NCBI GenBank assembly: GCA_934481385.1
Contig: CAKSPD010000008.1
Coordinates: 51,611 to 115,610 of the forward strand
Reading direction: 5' to 3'
Origin: an uncultured Oscillospiraceae bacterium
GTDB taxonomy: Bacteria; Bacillota; Clostridia; Oscillospirales; Ruminococcaceae
Length of the DNA stretch: 64,000 nucleotides
In this document: piece by piece, positions 46,222-54,844 of the stretch
Numbering within the stretch: position 1 is the stretch's first letter
Layout of the letters: each line of letters opens with the position of its first letter
Translations under genes and position numbers: made by a program
The notes under the pieces: model-generated
The model's input: the letters and a program-made list of their open reading frames with translations, nothing else
The model's database searches: none
What the model was told of the DNA's origin: nothing

Positions 46222-47998
46222 AGTATTCCTCCGCAATTTTTTCTGCATTTTCAGTCATTCCGATAATTCCGTATTTATTTGAAAATACAACTGCTCCTAT
46301 CGGAATACTGTTTTTTACTTTCATATTAAGGTGATATTGAATTTTTTCCATAAGAACAGCCGATACTTTTTCAAATAATCCTGCATTTTTAAATATTTCA
46401 AAAGCTTCATCAGTTGTCACACATTTTGAAATTTTTTTCAGTATTTCTGTATCAGCCCCCGCAATAACTCCGCATGTTACAAGAACTTCAAATCTTCCGT
46501 CAGCCTGTGCTGAATGTGTATTCATAATTCCTGCACCGAGTTTTACAAGTTTTCCGATATGACCGATTATGAGAATACTTTTAAAATCATATTCAAGTGC
46601 GGAATCTATCGCCTCTCCTATGAAATTACTGCACTTAACAGATTTTCCGGCAATATCGGATATTTTCTCATCAAGGAAATTTTCACTGTAATTTCCGATT
46701 GTAAGCAGAAGATTTTTAATTCCCATAGCTCTCTTTGAACGCATTTCAAGTCTTATTGTATCGACAAGAGCCTTACTGCTCATAGGTTCAACTATTCCTG
46801 ATGTGCCTATTATAGATATTCCGCCCTTTATTCCTATTCGGGAATTATATGTCTTTTCGGCAATTTCAGCTCCCATAGGAGCATATACTGTTATTTTTAT
46901 TCCGAAATCACAGGAATAATATTCAAGAATTTCGCTGACTTCTGATTTAATCATCTTTCTCGGGACACTGTTTATTGCATATTCTCCGCAAGGCTGGTCA
47001 AGACCGTTTGCAGTAACTATTCCGATACCCTCTCCGCCTGTAATTTCTATTCCGGAATTTATTTTTTCAGCCTTTGCATAAATTAAAATTCCGTTTGTAA
47101 TATCAGGGTCATCTCCTGAATCTTTTTTTACTGCACAGGAAACAGAATTTTCATCTCTTTTTATATCAAGAATTTCAGCTTCAATTTCAATTCCCTTTGG
47201 AGTCATAATTTTAACGCTTTTTATGGTTTTTCCTGAAACAAGCATTTCAGTTGATGCCTTTGATGCAATTGCAGAACAAGTTCCGGTAGTATATCCGAAA
47301 CGCATTTTTTCTTTGCCATGATAAATATAATTTCCGTCAGGCATAGCTATAACCGTTGTAAAATATCCTGAATTTTCAGGTATGCCTTTATATATTTTTT
47401 CATCAGGAAGTCCGCAGTTTTCGACAGAAAAAATATCTCCCTCAAGTTTTTCGCTCAGTTCTGAAATATTTTTACCCGATTTCATAACAACCCTTGTACA
47501 TCTGTATTTTGAAAGGCTGTCAAAATCATCACAAGATGACGGCATAACTATAAAGGGATTTTTCCCGAGGGCAAGAGGTTTTTTAAGCTTTGCAGAAACT
47601 GCACAGAAACTTGTTACACCTGCACATATTTCAACTTCAAAACCTGCTTTCATAACAATATCAGCTATATATGAAAAAGTTGAATATACTGAAATATCAC
47701 CTATGCTTATAAACGCAATTTTTTTCCCTGATTCAAGATAAGGAAAAAGTTTTTCCGCAAGCTCATTATGACGTCTTTCAAGAAGATTTGTATCACGGGT
47801 CATAAGAAAATCAAGATAAATTATTTCCTTTTCATTAATGGAACAGGTTTTTTTTACAATATCAAATGCAAGTGTATTTTCATTGTTTGTGCGTGGAACT
47901 GCTATAATATCACAGGAATTTATGATTCTTACTGCCTTTAAAGTGATAAGCTCAGGCTCTCCCGAACCTGTACTCACACCGTATAAAATTCCGTTCAT
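46214..47998 (-). CDS. cbiL-cbiD: CbiL-CbiD fusion (C20- and C1-methyltransferase)
   Basis: This 594-residue protein has two enzymes of the anaerobic pathway. Residues 1-230 are CbiL/CobI (precorrin-2 C20-methyltransferase): GVSTGSGEPELITLKAV, VPRTNNENTLA, FISIGDISVYSTFSY and GVTSFCAVSA. Residues 232-594 are CbiD (C1-methyltransferase): MRFGYTTGTCSAIASKAS, AVKKDSGDDPDITNG, GITGGEG-like ITGGEGIGIVT, GTSGIVEPMS and GHIGKLVKLGAGIMNTHS. CbiD shows that the anaerobic, early-cobalt route is used. The fusion joins steps that are not directly consecutive. It overlaps cbiC by four bases. Confidence 0.95.
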   Translation of the reverse strand: MNGILYGVSTGSGEPELITLKAVRIINSCDIIAVPRTNNENTLAFDIVKKTCSINEKEIIYLDFLMTRDTNLLERRHNELAEKLFPYLESGKKIAFISIGDISVYSTFSYIADIVMKAGFEVEICAGVTSFCAVSAKLKKPLALGKNPFIVMPSSCDDFDSLSKYRCTRVVMKSGKNISELSEKLEGDIFSVENCGLPDEKIYKGIPENSGYFTTVIAMPDGNYIYHGKEKMRFGYTTGTCSAIASKASTEMLVSGKTIKSVKIMTPKGIEIEAEILDIKRDENSVSCAVKKDSGDDPDITNGILIYAKAEKINSGIEITGGEGIGIVTANGLDQPCGEYAINSVPRKMIKSEVSEILEYYSCDFGIKITVYAPMGAEIAEKTYNSRIGIKGGISIIGTSGIVEPMSSKALVDTIRLEMRSKRAMGIKNLLLTIGNYSENFLDEKISDIAGKSVKCSNFIGEAIDSALEYDFKSILIIGHIGKLVKLGAGIMNTHSAQADGRFEVLVTCGVIAGADTEILKKISKCVTTDEAFEIFKNAGLFEKVSAVLMEKIQYHLNMKVKNSIPIGAVVFSNKYGIIGMTENAEKIAEEYYG

Positions 47999-48651
47999 AC
48001 TGATAATTCACCTGTTTTTCTGTCATAGAGCTGATATAAAAGGGCATTGCATATTGATACTGCAACTGTACTTCCGCCCTTTCTGCCCTCTGATACGATA
48101 TAGGGAATATTATCAGACATAATAAGATTTTTGGACTGCACAACATTTACAAATCCGACAGGTACACCTATTATAAGTGCAGGATTTATTTTTCCCTCAT
48201 TTATAAGTTCATGCAGGCATATTAAAGCAGTAGGAGCATTTCCGACTGCAAAAATAACATTTCTGTCACTGAATATATCAACAGCTTTGTGTATTGCTCT
48301 TATAGCTCTTGTTGTATTATATTTTTTTGCCTCAACAACAACATCAGGGTCACTCACAAAGCAATGTACTTCACAGTCAAGGGCTTTCAGAGCAGGTTTG
48401 CTTATTCCTGAAAGTATCATTTTTGTATCAGTAATTATCACTGCATTGTTTTTAAGTGCATTAAGTCCTGATTCAACCGCATTTTCAGAAAATCTTATAT
48501 TCTTTATATAATCAAAATCTGCTGTTGTGTGTATAATTCTTTTAAGAACAAGACGTTCGGAATCTGAAAATGCAGAAAAATCTCCCTCACTTTCAATTAT
48601 TTCCATACTGCGTTTTTCAATGTCAGCAGGATTTACATTTTCTATTTTCAA
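47995..48651 (-). CDS. cbiC: Precorrin-8X / cobalt-precorrin-8 methylmutase
   Basis: This 218-residue enzyme moves the C11 methyl group to C12, giving (cobalt-)hydrogenobyrinate. It has RSMEIIESE, RIIHTTADFDY with the catalytic histidine, VITDTKMILSGI, AVGNAPTAL, IGVPVGFVNVVQSK and SEGRKGGSTVAVSICNALL. It is the first corrinoid gene of the row, six bases after tcdA. Confidence 0.97.
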   Translation of the reverse strand: MKIENVNPADIEKRSMEIIESEGDFSAFSDSERLVLKRIIHTTADFDYIKNIRFSENAVESGLNALKNNAVIITDTKMILSGISKPALKALDCEVHCFVSDPDVVVEAKKYNTTRAIRAIHKAVDIFSDRNVIFAVGNAPTALICLHELINEGKINPALIIGVPVGFVNVVQSKNLIMSDNIPYIVSEGRKGGSTVAVSICNALLYQLYDRKTGELSV

Positions 48652-48657
48652 AAGAAA

Positions 48658-49377
48658 TCATCTCCATTCATCTGTAAGGTCTTTTATAACCTCACCGGCA
48701 ATAATCAGTCCTACCACAGACGGCACAAATGCATTGCTTGCAGGAATACGTCTTTTACTGCATTTTTCCTCATAGTTTTCAGTATCCGGAATAAAAGGCT
48801 GTTCCTTTGAATAAACTGTCTTGAGATGCTTTACCCTGCGTTTTTTAAGCTCATAACGCATTACTCTTGCAAGAGGGCATACGGAAGTTTTATATATATC
48901 AGCAACTTCAAAAAGAGCCGGATTAAGCTTGTTTCCTGCACCCATTGAACTTATTGCCGGAACTCCTGCTTCCTGTGCCTTTACGGCAATTTCAATTTTC
49001 CCTGATACTGTATCTATTGCATCAACAACATAATCATACTGACTGAAATCAAATTCAGATGAATTTTCAGGAGTATAAAAAACTGCATATTTTCTTACAA
49101 TACAATCAGGATTTATCTGCATAATGCGTTTTTCTGCAACATCTGTTTTATACTGTCCGACAGTATCAAGAAGTGCATAAATCTGACGGTTTATATTTGT
49201 AATGCTTACTGTGTCATTGTCAATCAAATCAAGAGAACCTATTCCGCTTCTTGCAAGTGCCTCAACAACGTATCCGCCTACTCCTCCCAGACCGAAAACT
49301 GCTACTCTTGATTCTGACAGCTTTTTCATAGCATCACTGCCGAGCATAAGCTCTGTTCTTGAAAACTGATTAAGCAT
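48658..49377 (-). CDS. tcdA: tRNA threonylcarbamoyladenosine dehydratase (TcdA; ThiF/MoeB/HesA family)
   Basis: This 239-residue E1-like enzyme uses ATP to cyclise t6A37 of tRNA to ct6A. It has the N-terminal RTELMLG, the nucleotide motif FGLGGVGGYVVEALARSGIG, NINRQIYAL, VDAIDT and the cysteine-bearing segment TSVCPLARVMR. It sits between ttcA and the cbi genes, 15 bases after ttcA. Other ThiF-family roles are possible but less likely at this length. Confidence 0.9.
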   Translation of the reverse strand: MLNQFSRTELMLGSDAMKKLSESRVAVFGLGGVGGYVVEALARSGIGSLDLIDNDTVSITNINRQIYALLDTVGQYKTDVAEKRIMQINPDCIVRKYAVFYTPENSSEFDFSQYDYVVDAIDTVSGKIEIAVKAQEAGVPAISSMGAGNKLNPALFEVADIYKTSVCPLARVMRYELKKRRVKHLKTVYSKEQPFIPDTENYEEKCSKRRIPASNAFVPSVVGLIIAGEVIKDLTDEWR

Positions 49378-49392
49378 TTCTTCAGCTCCTTA

Positions 49393-50208
49393 TTAATAAT
49401 TATCAAGAAAACTTTCATAATCATCACCTTTATGGTATGATATGATTGTTCCGAGATTTACATTTTCAACACTTCGGAAAATATTTATATCCACATTGGG
49501 ATTGATTTTCTTCATATCTGCGATAAGTTCCTTCATTTCCTGACGCTTTGAAGTACTTCCGCCGTTTTCAGTATACTCTGTGTTTTCATTAAAACGGCAG
49601 GCACATTGTATAAATTCAAGATTATTATATCTTACCCACGCTTTTATATCAGCCTCACGAACCATATACAAAGGACGGATAAGTTCCATATTTCCGAAAT
49701 TTGAACTGTGAAGCTTAGGCATCATGGTCTGAACCTGTCCGCCATACAGCATTCCCATAAGTATGGTTTCTATAACATCATTGAAATGATGTCCGAGGGC
49801 AATTTTATTACAGCCAAGACTTTCCGCATAACTGTAAAGATGACCTCTCCTCATTCTTGCACAGAGATAACATGGGCTGTCATCAACTTCATCAACTATG
49901 CTGAATATTTTGGATTCAAATATTTTAATCGGAATGTCTAAAAGTTCTGCATTGTCAATAATTTTCTGAAGATTTCTTTCATTATAGCCGGGATTCATAA
50001 CAATGTATTCAGCTTCAAACGGTACGTCACTGTATTTCTGAAGTCGCTGTATACATTTTGCCATAAGCATTGAATCCTTTCCGCCCGATATACAGACAGC
50101 TATTTTATCGCCCTCCTGTATAAGCTGATATTCCTTTATGCTTTTTACAAATCTGTTCCAGATAGTTTTCTTGAATTTCTTTACTATACTGCTTTCGATA
50201 TTATCCAT
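49393..50208 (-). CDS. ttcA: TtcA-like tRNA 2-thiocytidine synthetase
   Basis: This 271-residue PP-loop ATPase has SGGKDSMLMAKC (about residues 40-51), CYLCARMRRGHLY with the CxxC pair, a later cysteine pair CAC, and GHHFNDVIETILM. These fit the TtcA group, which thiolates C32 of tRNA with a 4Fe-4S cluster. Related PP-loop proteins (TtuA-like, TilS-like) are alternatives. AAGGAG precedes ATG. It is the first gene of the minus-strand row that leads into the corrinoid genes. Confidence 0.82.
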   Translation of the reverse strand: MDNIESSIVKKFKKTIWNRFVKSIKEYQLIQEGDKIAVCISGGKDSMLMAKCIQRLQKYSDVPFEAEYIVMNPGYNERNLQKIIDNAELLDIPIKIFESKIFSIVDEVDDSPCYLCARMRRGHLYSYAESLGCNKIALGHHFNDVIETILMGMLYGGQVQTMMPKLHSSNFGNMELIRPLYMVREADIKAWVRYNNLEFIQCACRFNENTEYTENGGSTSKRQEMKELIADMKKINPNVDINIFRSVENVNLGTIISYHKGDDYESFLDNY

Positions 50209-50238
50209 AAATATTCAACTCCTTAAAAACATAGGAAC

Positions 50239-50267
50239 ATTATATCATATATCTGCTGAAAAATCAA
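50239..50267 (-). promoter_or_regulatory. Promoter of the ttcA-tcdA-corrinoid row
   Basis: On the minus strand: TTGATT (50267-50262), 17 bases, TATAAT (50244-50239). The leader is only about 25 bases long, too short for a cobalamin riboswitch. Confidence 0.72.
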
Positions 50268-50294
50268 TAATATTGTTGCACAAGGAAATTTTTG

Positions 50295-50322
50295 TTGACT
50301 TTTCAACCGAAAATGATATAAT
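50295..50322 (+). promoter_or_regulatory. Promoter of feoAB
   Basis: TTGACT (50295-50300), 16 bases, TATAAT (50317-50322); a second TATAAT is at 50329-50334. TTTTTG precedes the -35. No clear Fur box was recognised. Confidence 0.65.
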
Positions 50323-50366
50323 AGATGATATAATATTTTTATAAGGATTTGAAGGGAGATTTTTTA

Positions 50367-52715
50367 ATGACTCTGAAAGATTTGGAAATAGGGAAAAGTG
50401 CTGTTATTCTTGAAACAGGCGGAGAGGGTTCACTGCGTCAGCATTTTCTTGATATGGGAGTTATCCCCGGAGCAGAAGTTACTCTTGTAAAATATGCTCC
50501 TATGGGTGACCCGATAGAGCTGAGAATACACAGCTATGAACTTACATTAAGACTTGCTGATGCTGAAAAAATCAAAATCAGTCCTGTTGAAAAAGTAACT
50601 GAAAATACTGATTCCGTTTTAAAGACAAATCATAAATGCGAACACCCAGGATTTGGTGAAGGTGGTAAATATCATGTAAAAGCTGATGAAAATCCTCTGC
50701 CAAAGGGAACTATTCTTACTTTTGCTCTTGCCGGAAACCAGAACTGCGGAAAAACAACTCTTTTCAATCAGCTTACCGGTTCTAATCAGCATGTAGGAAA
50801 TTTTCCGGGAGTTACTGTTGACCGTAAAAGCGGTATGATTAAAAATCACCCTGAAACGCTTATAACAGACCTCCCCGGAATTTATTCAATGTCACCGTAT
50901 ACAAGCGAAGAAATAGTTACAAGAGAATTTATAATAAACGAAAAACCAAAAGGTATTATTAATATAGTTGATGCAACGAATATTGAAAGAAATCTTTATC
51001 TTACTATGCAGTTAATGGAACTTGATATACCTATGGTTCTTGCTCTCAATATGATGGACGAAATGAGAGGAAACGGCGGTTCTGTACATATAAATGAACT
51101 TGAGGATATGCTCGGTATTCCTGTTATTCCTATATCGGCATCAAAAAATGAAGGTATTGATGAACTTGTAGACCATGCACTTCATGTTGCTCAGTATCAG
51201 GAACGCCCCGGAAGAATTGATTTCTGCGGTAAAAATGATAACGGCGGTGCTGTTCACAGATGTCTGCATGGAATTATGGAACTTATTGAAGACCATGCAA
51301 AATCTGCCGGAATACCTTTGAGATTTGCCTCAGGAAAACTTGTTGAAGGCGACAAAATTATTGAAAATGCCCTTAATCTCACTCAGAATGAAAAGGAAAT
51401 GATTGAACATATCGTCTGCCAGATGGAAGATGAAAGAGGTCTTGACAGAAATGCTTCTATGGCTGATATGCGTTTCACTTTTATCAACAGACTTGTTGAA
51501 AATACTGTCGTGAAACCAAAGGAAAGCAAGGAACATCATCGAAGCCAAAAAATTGATAAATTCCTGACCGGAAAATATACAGCTATTCCTGCATTTGCTC
51601 TTATTATGTCGGCAGTATTCTTTCTTACATTCAATGTAATAGGTGCATGGCTTCAGGGAATACTTGAAACGGGAATTGATAAGCTTACTGAAATTACTGA
51701 TTCTGCTTTAAGCTCATGGCATGTAAACAGCGTTCTGCACTCTCTTATTATTGACGGAATTTTTAACGGTGTCGGAAGTATCCTTAGTTTCCTACCTGTT
51801 ATAGTAACACTGTTTTTCTTTCTTTCAATCCTTGAGGACAGCGGATATATGGCGAGAGTTGCATTTGTTATGGATAAACTTCTGCGAAAAATAGGACTTT
51901 CGGGAAGAAGTATTGTTCCTATGCTTATCGGATTCGGCTGTACTGTTCCGGCAATTATGGCAAGCCGTACCCTTCCTTCAGAACGTGACCGAAAAATGAC
52001 AATACTCCTTACACCTTTTATGAGCTGTACTGCAAAACTTCCCATATATGCATTTTTCACATCAGCTTTTTTCCCGAAATACAGCGGATTTATTATGATA
52101 GCTCTTTATTTCGGAGGAATTATTTCCGGAATTATTGTGGCTCTTGTTTCAAGAAATACTGTTTTCAAAGGCGAGGCTGTTCCTTTTGTTATGGAACTTC
52201 CGAATTATCGTATGCCGGGAGCTAAAAACGTTGCTATGCTACTCTGGGATAAGGCAAAGGATTTTCTCCAGAGAGCTTTTACAATCATATTTCTTGCATC
52301 AGTAATTATATGGTTTTTGCAGAATTTTGACCTTCATATCCGTATGACTGACAATTCATATAACAGTATACTTGCTGTTATTGCAGGAGTTATTGCCCCT
52401 GTATTTGCTCCCCTCGGATTTGCTGACTGGAGAATCTGCACCTCTCTCATAGCAGGTTTTATGGCTAAGGAAAGTGTTGTATCATCACTTTCAGTACTTT
52501 TCGGAAATACTTCGGAAATTACTTCCATTCTTACTTCTGCTGATGCAGTTGCACTTCTTGTATTCTGTCTGCTTTATACACCTTGTGTTGCATCAATTTC
52601 ATCTGTAAAAAGAGAACTCGGAGGAAAATGGGCTTTCGGAATAGTCATAGAACAATGTGCAATTGCATGGATTTTTGCATTTATTACAAGAGCTGCTGCA
52701 ATTTTGATTATATGA
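50367..52715 (+). CDS. feoB: Ferrous iron transporter, FeoA-FeoB fusion
   Basis: This 782-residue protein imports Fe2+. Residues 1-75 are a FeoA-like SH3 domain (LRQHFLDMGVIPGAEVTLVKYAP). A linker follows, then the FeoB G domain: G1 GNQNCGKT (123-130), VGNFPGVTVDRK, G3 DLPGIYS and G4 LNMMDE. The C-terminal membrane domain has paired gate motifs (GFGCTVPAIMASRT, FTPFMSC-like TPFMSCTAKLP, CLLYTPCVASI). ATG 50367 has AAGGGAG upstream. FeoA fused to FeoB occurs in some Firmicutes. It has its own promoter and terminator. Confidence 0.95.
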   Translation: MTLKDLEIGKSAVILETGGEGSLRQHFLDMGVIPGAEVTLVKYAPMGDPIELRIHSYELTLRLADAEKIKISPVEKVTENTDSVLKTNHKCEHPGFGEGGKYHVKADENPLPKGTILTFALAGNQNCGKTTLFNQLTGSNQHVGNFPGVTVDRKSGMIKNHPETLITDLPGIYSMSPYTSEEIVTREFIINEKPKGIINIVDATNIERNLYLTMQLMELDIPMVLALNMMDEMRGNGGSVHINELEDMLGIPVIPISASKNEGIDELVDHALHVAQYQERPGRIDFCGKNDNGGAVHRCLHGIMELIEDHAKSAGIPLRFASGKLVEGDKIIENALNLTQNEKEMIEHIVCQMEDERGLDRNASMADMRFTFINRLVENTVVKPKESKEHHRSQKIDKFLTGKYTAIPAFALIMSAVFFLTFNVIGAWLQGILETGIDKLTEITDSALSSWHVNSVLHSLIIDGIFNGVGSILSFLPVIVTLFFFLSILEDSGYMARVAFVMDKLLRKIGLSGRSIVPMLIGFGCTVPAIMASRTLPSERDRKMTILLTPFMSCTAKLPIYAFFTSAFFPKYSGFIMIALYFGGIISGIIVALVSRNTVFKGEAVPFVMELPNYRMPGAKNVAMLLWDKAKDFLQRAFTIIFLASVIIWFLQNFDLHIRMTDNSYNSILAVIAGVIAPVFAPLGFADWRICTSLIAGFMAKESVVSSLSVLFGNTSEITSILTSADAVALLVFCLLYTPCVASISSVKRELGGKWAFGIVIEQCAIAWIFAFITRAAAILII

Positions 52716-52725
52716 TAATACTTTT

Positions 52726-52758
52726 AAGGAATGCATTTTGAAATGTATTCCTTTTTTT
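52726..52758 (+). terminator. Terminator after feoAB
   Basis: AAGGAATGCATTT pairs with AAATGTATTCCTT (one G-T), followed by a run of T. Confidence 0.85.
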
Positions 52759-52764
52759 ATACTG

Positions 52765-52787
52765 TTTTTGTATTTTTAATACAAAAA
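52765..52787. promoter_or_regulatory. Operator-like palindrome upstream of the Ter operon
   Basis: TTTTTGTATT (52765-52774) and AATACAAAAA (52778-52787) form a perfect 10-base inverted repeat with a 3-base spacer. It ends 14 bases before the -35 box of the Ter operon. This is a good place for an activator or a repressor. No T-run follows, so it is not a terminator. Confidence 0.55.
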
Positions 52788-52801
52788 TTAAGAAAAATAC
52801 C

Positions 52802-52830
52802 TTGACTTTTTTTAAATTGTATGTTATAAT
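52802..52830 (+). promoter_or_regulatory. Promoter of the Ter-type operon
   Basis: TTGACT (52802-52807), 17 bases, TATAAT (52825-52830); AAAGGAG and the first start codon follow at 52869-52885. Confidence 0.8.
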
Positions 52831-52884
52831 TACCAAAAACCATTAAGAACAATATTTAAATTAACATAAAAAGGAGATTGTAAA

Positions 52885-53532
52885 ATGTCAAATTTTTCAA
52901 GAAGACTTCCTGTCTATCTTCTTCTCGACTGCTCCGGCTCTATGATGGGTGAACCTATTGAAGCTGTAAAACAGGGAATAAAGGTTCTGCTTTCAGAGCT
53001 TAAAAGTGACCCGCAGGCTCTTGAAACTGCTTATATATCCGTTATTACTTTTGACAGCTCTGCCCGTCAGACTTCTCCTCTTACTGAACTTATGCTTTTT
53101 AAAGAACCTCAGCTTAAAGCAAGCGGTGCTACTGCTCTCGGCGGTGCTTTGAACGTTCTTGTGGACTGCATAGAAAATGAAGTAAGAAAATCCACTGAAA
53201 CTCAAAAAGGTGACTGGAAACCCCTTGTATTCATACTTACTGACGGTTCTCCGACTGATACAGAGGATTTCAAAAACGCTGTAAAGAAAATACAGTCAGT
53301 CAAAACTGCAAATATTATAGCGTGTGCTGCCGGTTCTAATGCAAAAACTGAATACCTCAAACAGATTACAAACAACGTTCTTATGATGAACAATCTTTCA
53401 GCAGGTGACCTTTCAAAATTCTTTGCATGGGTTTCAAGCTCTGTTAAAATATCATCTCAGAAAATCAATGAAAAACCTGATGATGCTATACAGCTTCCGC
53501 CTCCTCCTCAGGGATTTGTAATCGTTCCATAA
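52885..53532 (+). CDS. TerY-like von Willebrand factor A protein
   Basis: This 215-residue protein has a vWA domain with an intact metal-ion-dependent adhesion site: D15-x-S17-x-S19 (DCSGSM), a later threonine in GATALGGAL, and LTDGSPTD. The short tail is proline-rich (LPPPPQGF). It matches TerY and related proteins of Ter stress systems, which are thought to assemble complexes with kinases and phosphatases. It is the first gene of the operon; the PP2C-like gene follows 13 bases later. Confidence 0.9.
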   Translation: MSNFSRRLPVYLLLDCSGSMMGEPIEAVKQGIKVLLSELKSDPQALETAYISVITFDSSARQTSPLTELMLFKEPQLKASGATALGGALNVLVDCIENEVRKSTETQKGDWKPLVFILTDGSPTDTEDFKNAVKKIQSVKTANIIACAAGSNAKTEYLKQITNNVLMMNNLSAGDLSKFFAWVSSSVKISSQKINEKPDDAIQLPPPPQGFVIVP

Positions 53533-53545
53533 TCAAGGTAAGAAT

Positions 53546-54841
53546 ATGAATACTGATATATTTAAAATCATTACAGAAAAATTCATCAGTGAATACAATA
53601 ATCTTGATTCTTCAGCTGATGCTGACACAATAAGAAAAAGTGTTGAAAATTTTATAAAAAAATATAATAACATTCTTGAAGATGAAGTCATAGAACATAC
53701 CGCAAATATGTGGAAATATCTGCCTGTACCTGAAAATCAGCCTGAACCCTTTCCCGAATATAAAACAATTAATCTTACACTTCCGGAATTTAATATAATC
53801 GGTTCAAGAGTAAGAGGTAAAAAACATAAACATGAGGGAACTAACTGTGATGACTGGTTTGAAGTTGCAAATTATGGGAAAATAGCATGTATTGCCGTTT
53901 CAGACGGTGCAGGCTCTAAAAAATTTTCAAGAATAGGTGCTAAAATATCCTGTATGAGTGCTGTTTCATCTATGAAAAAATCACTCGAAAAGCTTTTTAC
54001 AGAAGAAAAGGACATACTGAAAAAAATTTCACTCCCTGTCAGCAATCCTGATTTCCTTGAATCCTGCAAAATTTTTGCAAAAATAGTTCAGGATTCTGTA
54101 TTAAATGCAATTGATTCTGTTGAAACAGCATTTAAATCACGCTCTGAAATGAAAGAATATTCCGACTTTTTAGGACGTGAACTGAAACTTAATGACTTTT
54201 CATCAACACTTCTTGTATCTCTTGTAATACCATGTGAAAACGATTCTGATGAAGTTCTGTTTATATCCTGTCAGATTGGTGACGGAATTTCCGCTATAAT
54301 AAACAAGGATAATTCAATAAAGCTTATGGGTGTGGCTGATAGCGGTGATTATTCGGGCGAAACAGATTTCCTTACTTCTGTGAATATGAAAAATCCTGAT
54401 AATCTACAACTCCGCACAAAGATTTCAAAATCTCCTGCAAAACTTTTCCTTATGATGACTGACGGTGTGGCTGATGATTATTTTCCTAATGAAACAGAAA
54501 TGCTCCGCCTTTGCAGTGATTTGGTTCTTAACGGAATTATTCCGGATTTCTTTGAAAAATCAGATTCCGATGATTTTTCAGGAAAAATCCCTGAACCTAT
54601 CGGATACCCCAATGTAAACGACAAAACAGAAAATATATTTCTGCGTTATTCAAACAGAATATGTTCTGCTCTCAATATATCTCTCAATCAGCTTTGCAGA
54701 AGTAAATCCGTTTTTGCTGATTCACAGAAAAAATCAGATGAAGCTCCGGAAGAACTGCTCCGCATATGGCTTGACAACTATGTTGAAAGAGGTTCTTTTG
54801 ATGACAGAACTCTTGTTGTTGTAAATTTTTCAGGAGAATAA
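53546..54841 (+). CDS. PP2C-family protein phosphatase of the Ter operon
   Basis: This 431-residue protein has a helical N-terminal region (about 1-85) and a PP2C/PPM domain: CDDWFEV (D102-D103), AVSDGAGSKKFSRIGA (D120-G121), MMTDGVADDYF and DDRTLVVVNF keep the metal-binding aspartates. It would remove phosphate from serine or threonine. It lies between a vWA protein and a protein kinase, so it probably reverses that kinase's action. The N-terminal part is not recognised. Confidence 0.9.
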   Translation: MNTDIFKIITEKFISEYNNLDSSADADTIRKSVENFIKKYNNILEDEVIEHTANMWKYLPVPENQPEPFPEYKTINLTLPEFNIIGSRVRGKKHKHEGTNCDDWFEVANYGKIACIAVSDGAGSKKFSRIGAKISCMSAVSSMKKSLEKLFTEEKDILKKISLPVSNPDFLESCKIFAKIVQDSVLNAIDSVETAFKSRSEMKEYSDFLGRELKLNDFSSTLLVSLVIPCENDSDEVLFISCQIGDGISAIINKDNSIKLMGVADSGDYSGETDFLTSVNMKNPDNLQLRTKISKSPAKLFLMMTDGVADDYFPNETEMLRLCSDLVLNGIIPDFFEKSDSDDFSGKIPEPIGYPNVNDKTENIFLRYSNRICSALNISLNQLCRSKSVFADSQKKSDEAPEELLRIWLDNYVERGSFDDRTLVVVNFSGE

Positions 54842-54844
54842 TAT

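Noticed and set aside
42953-48775. Many plus-strand open frames of 60-145 codons opposite the corrinoid genes
   Set aside because: They lack ribosome sites and recognisable domains and mirror the codon structure of the real minus-strand genes.
50209-50366. Cobalamin riboswitch or Fur box between ttcA and feoAB
   Set aside because: The space between the two divergent promoters is too short for a B12 riboswitch and no clear Fur-type palindrome was found.
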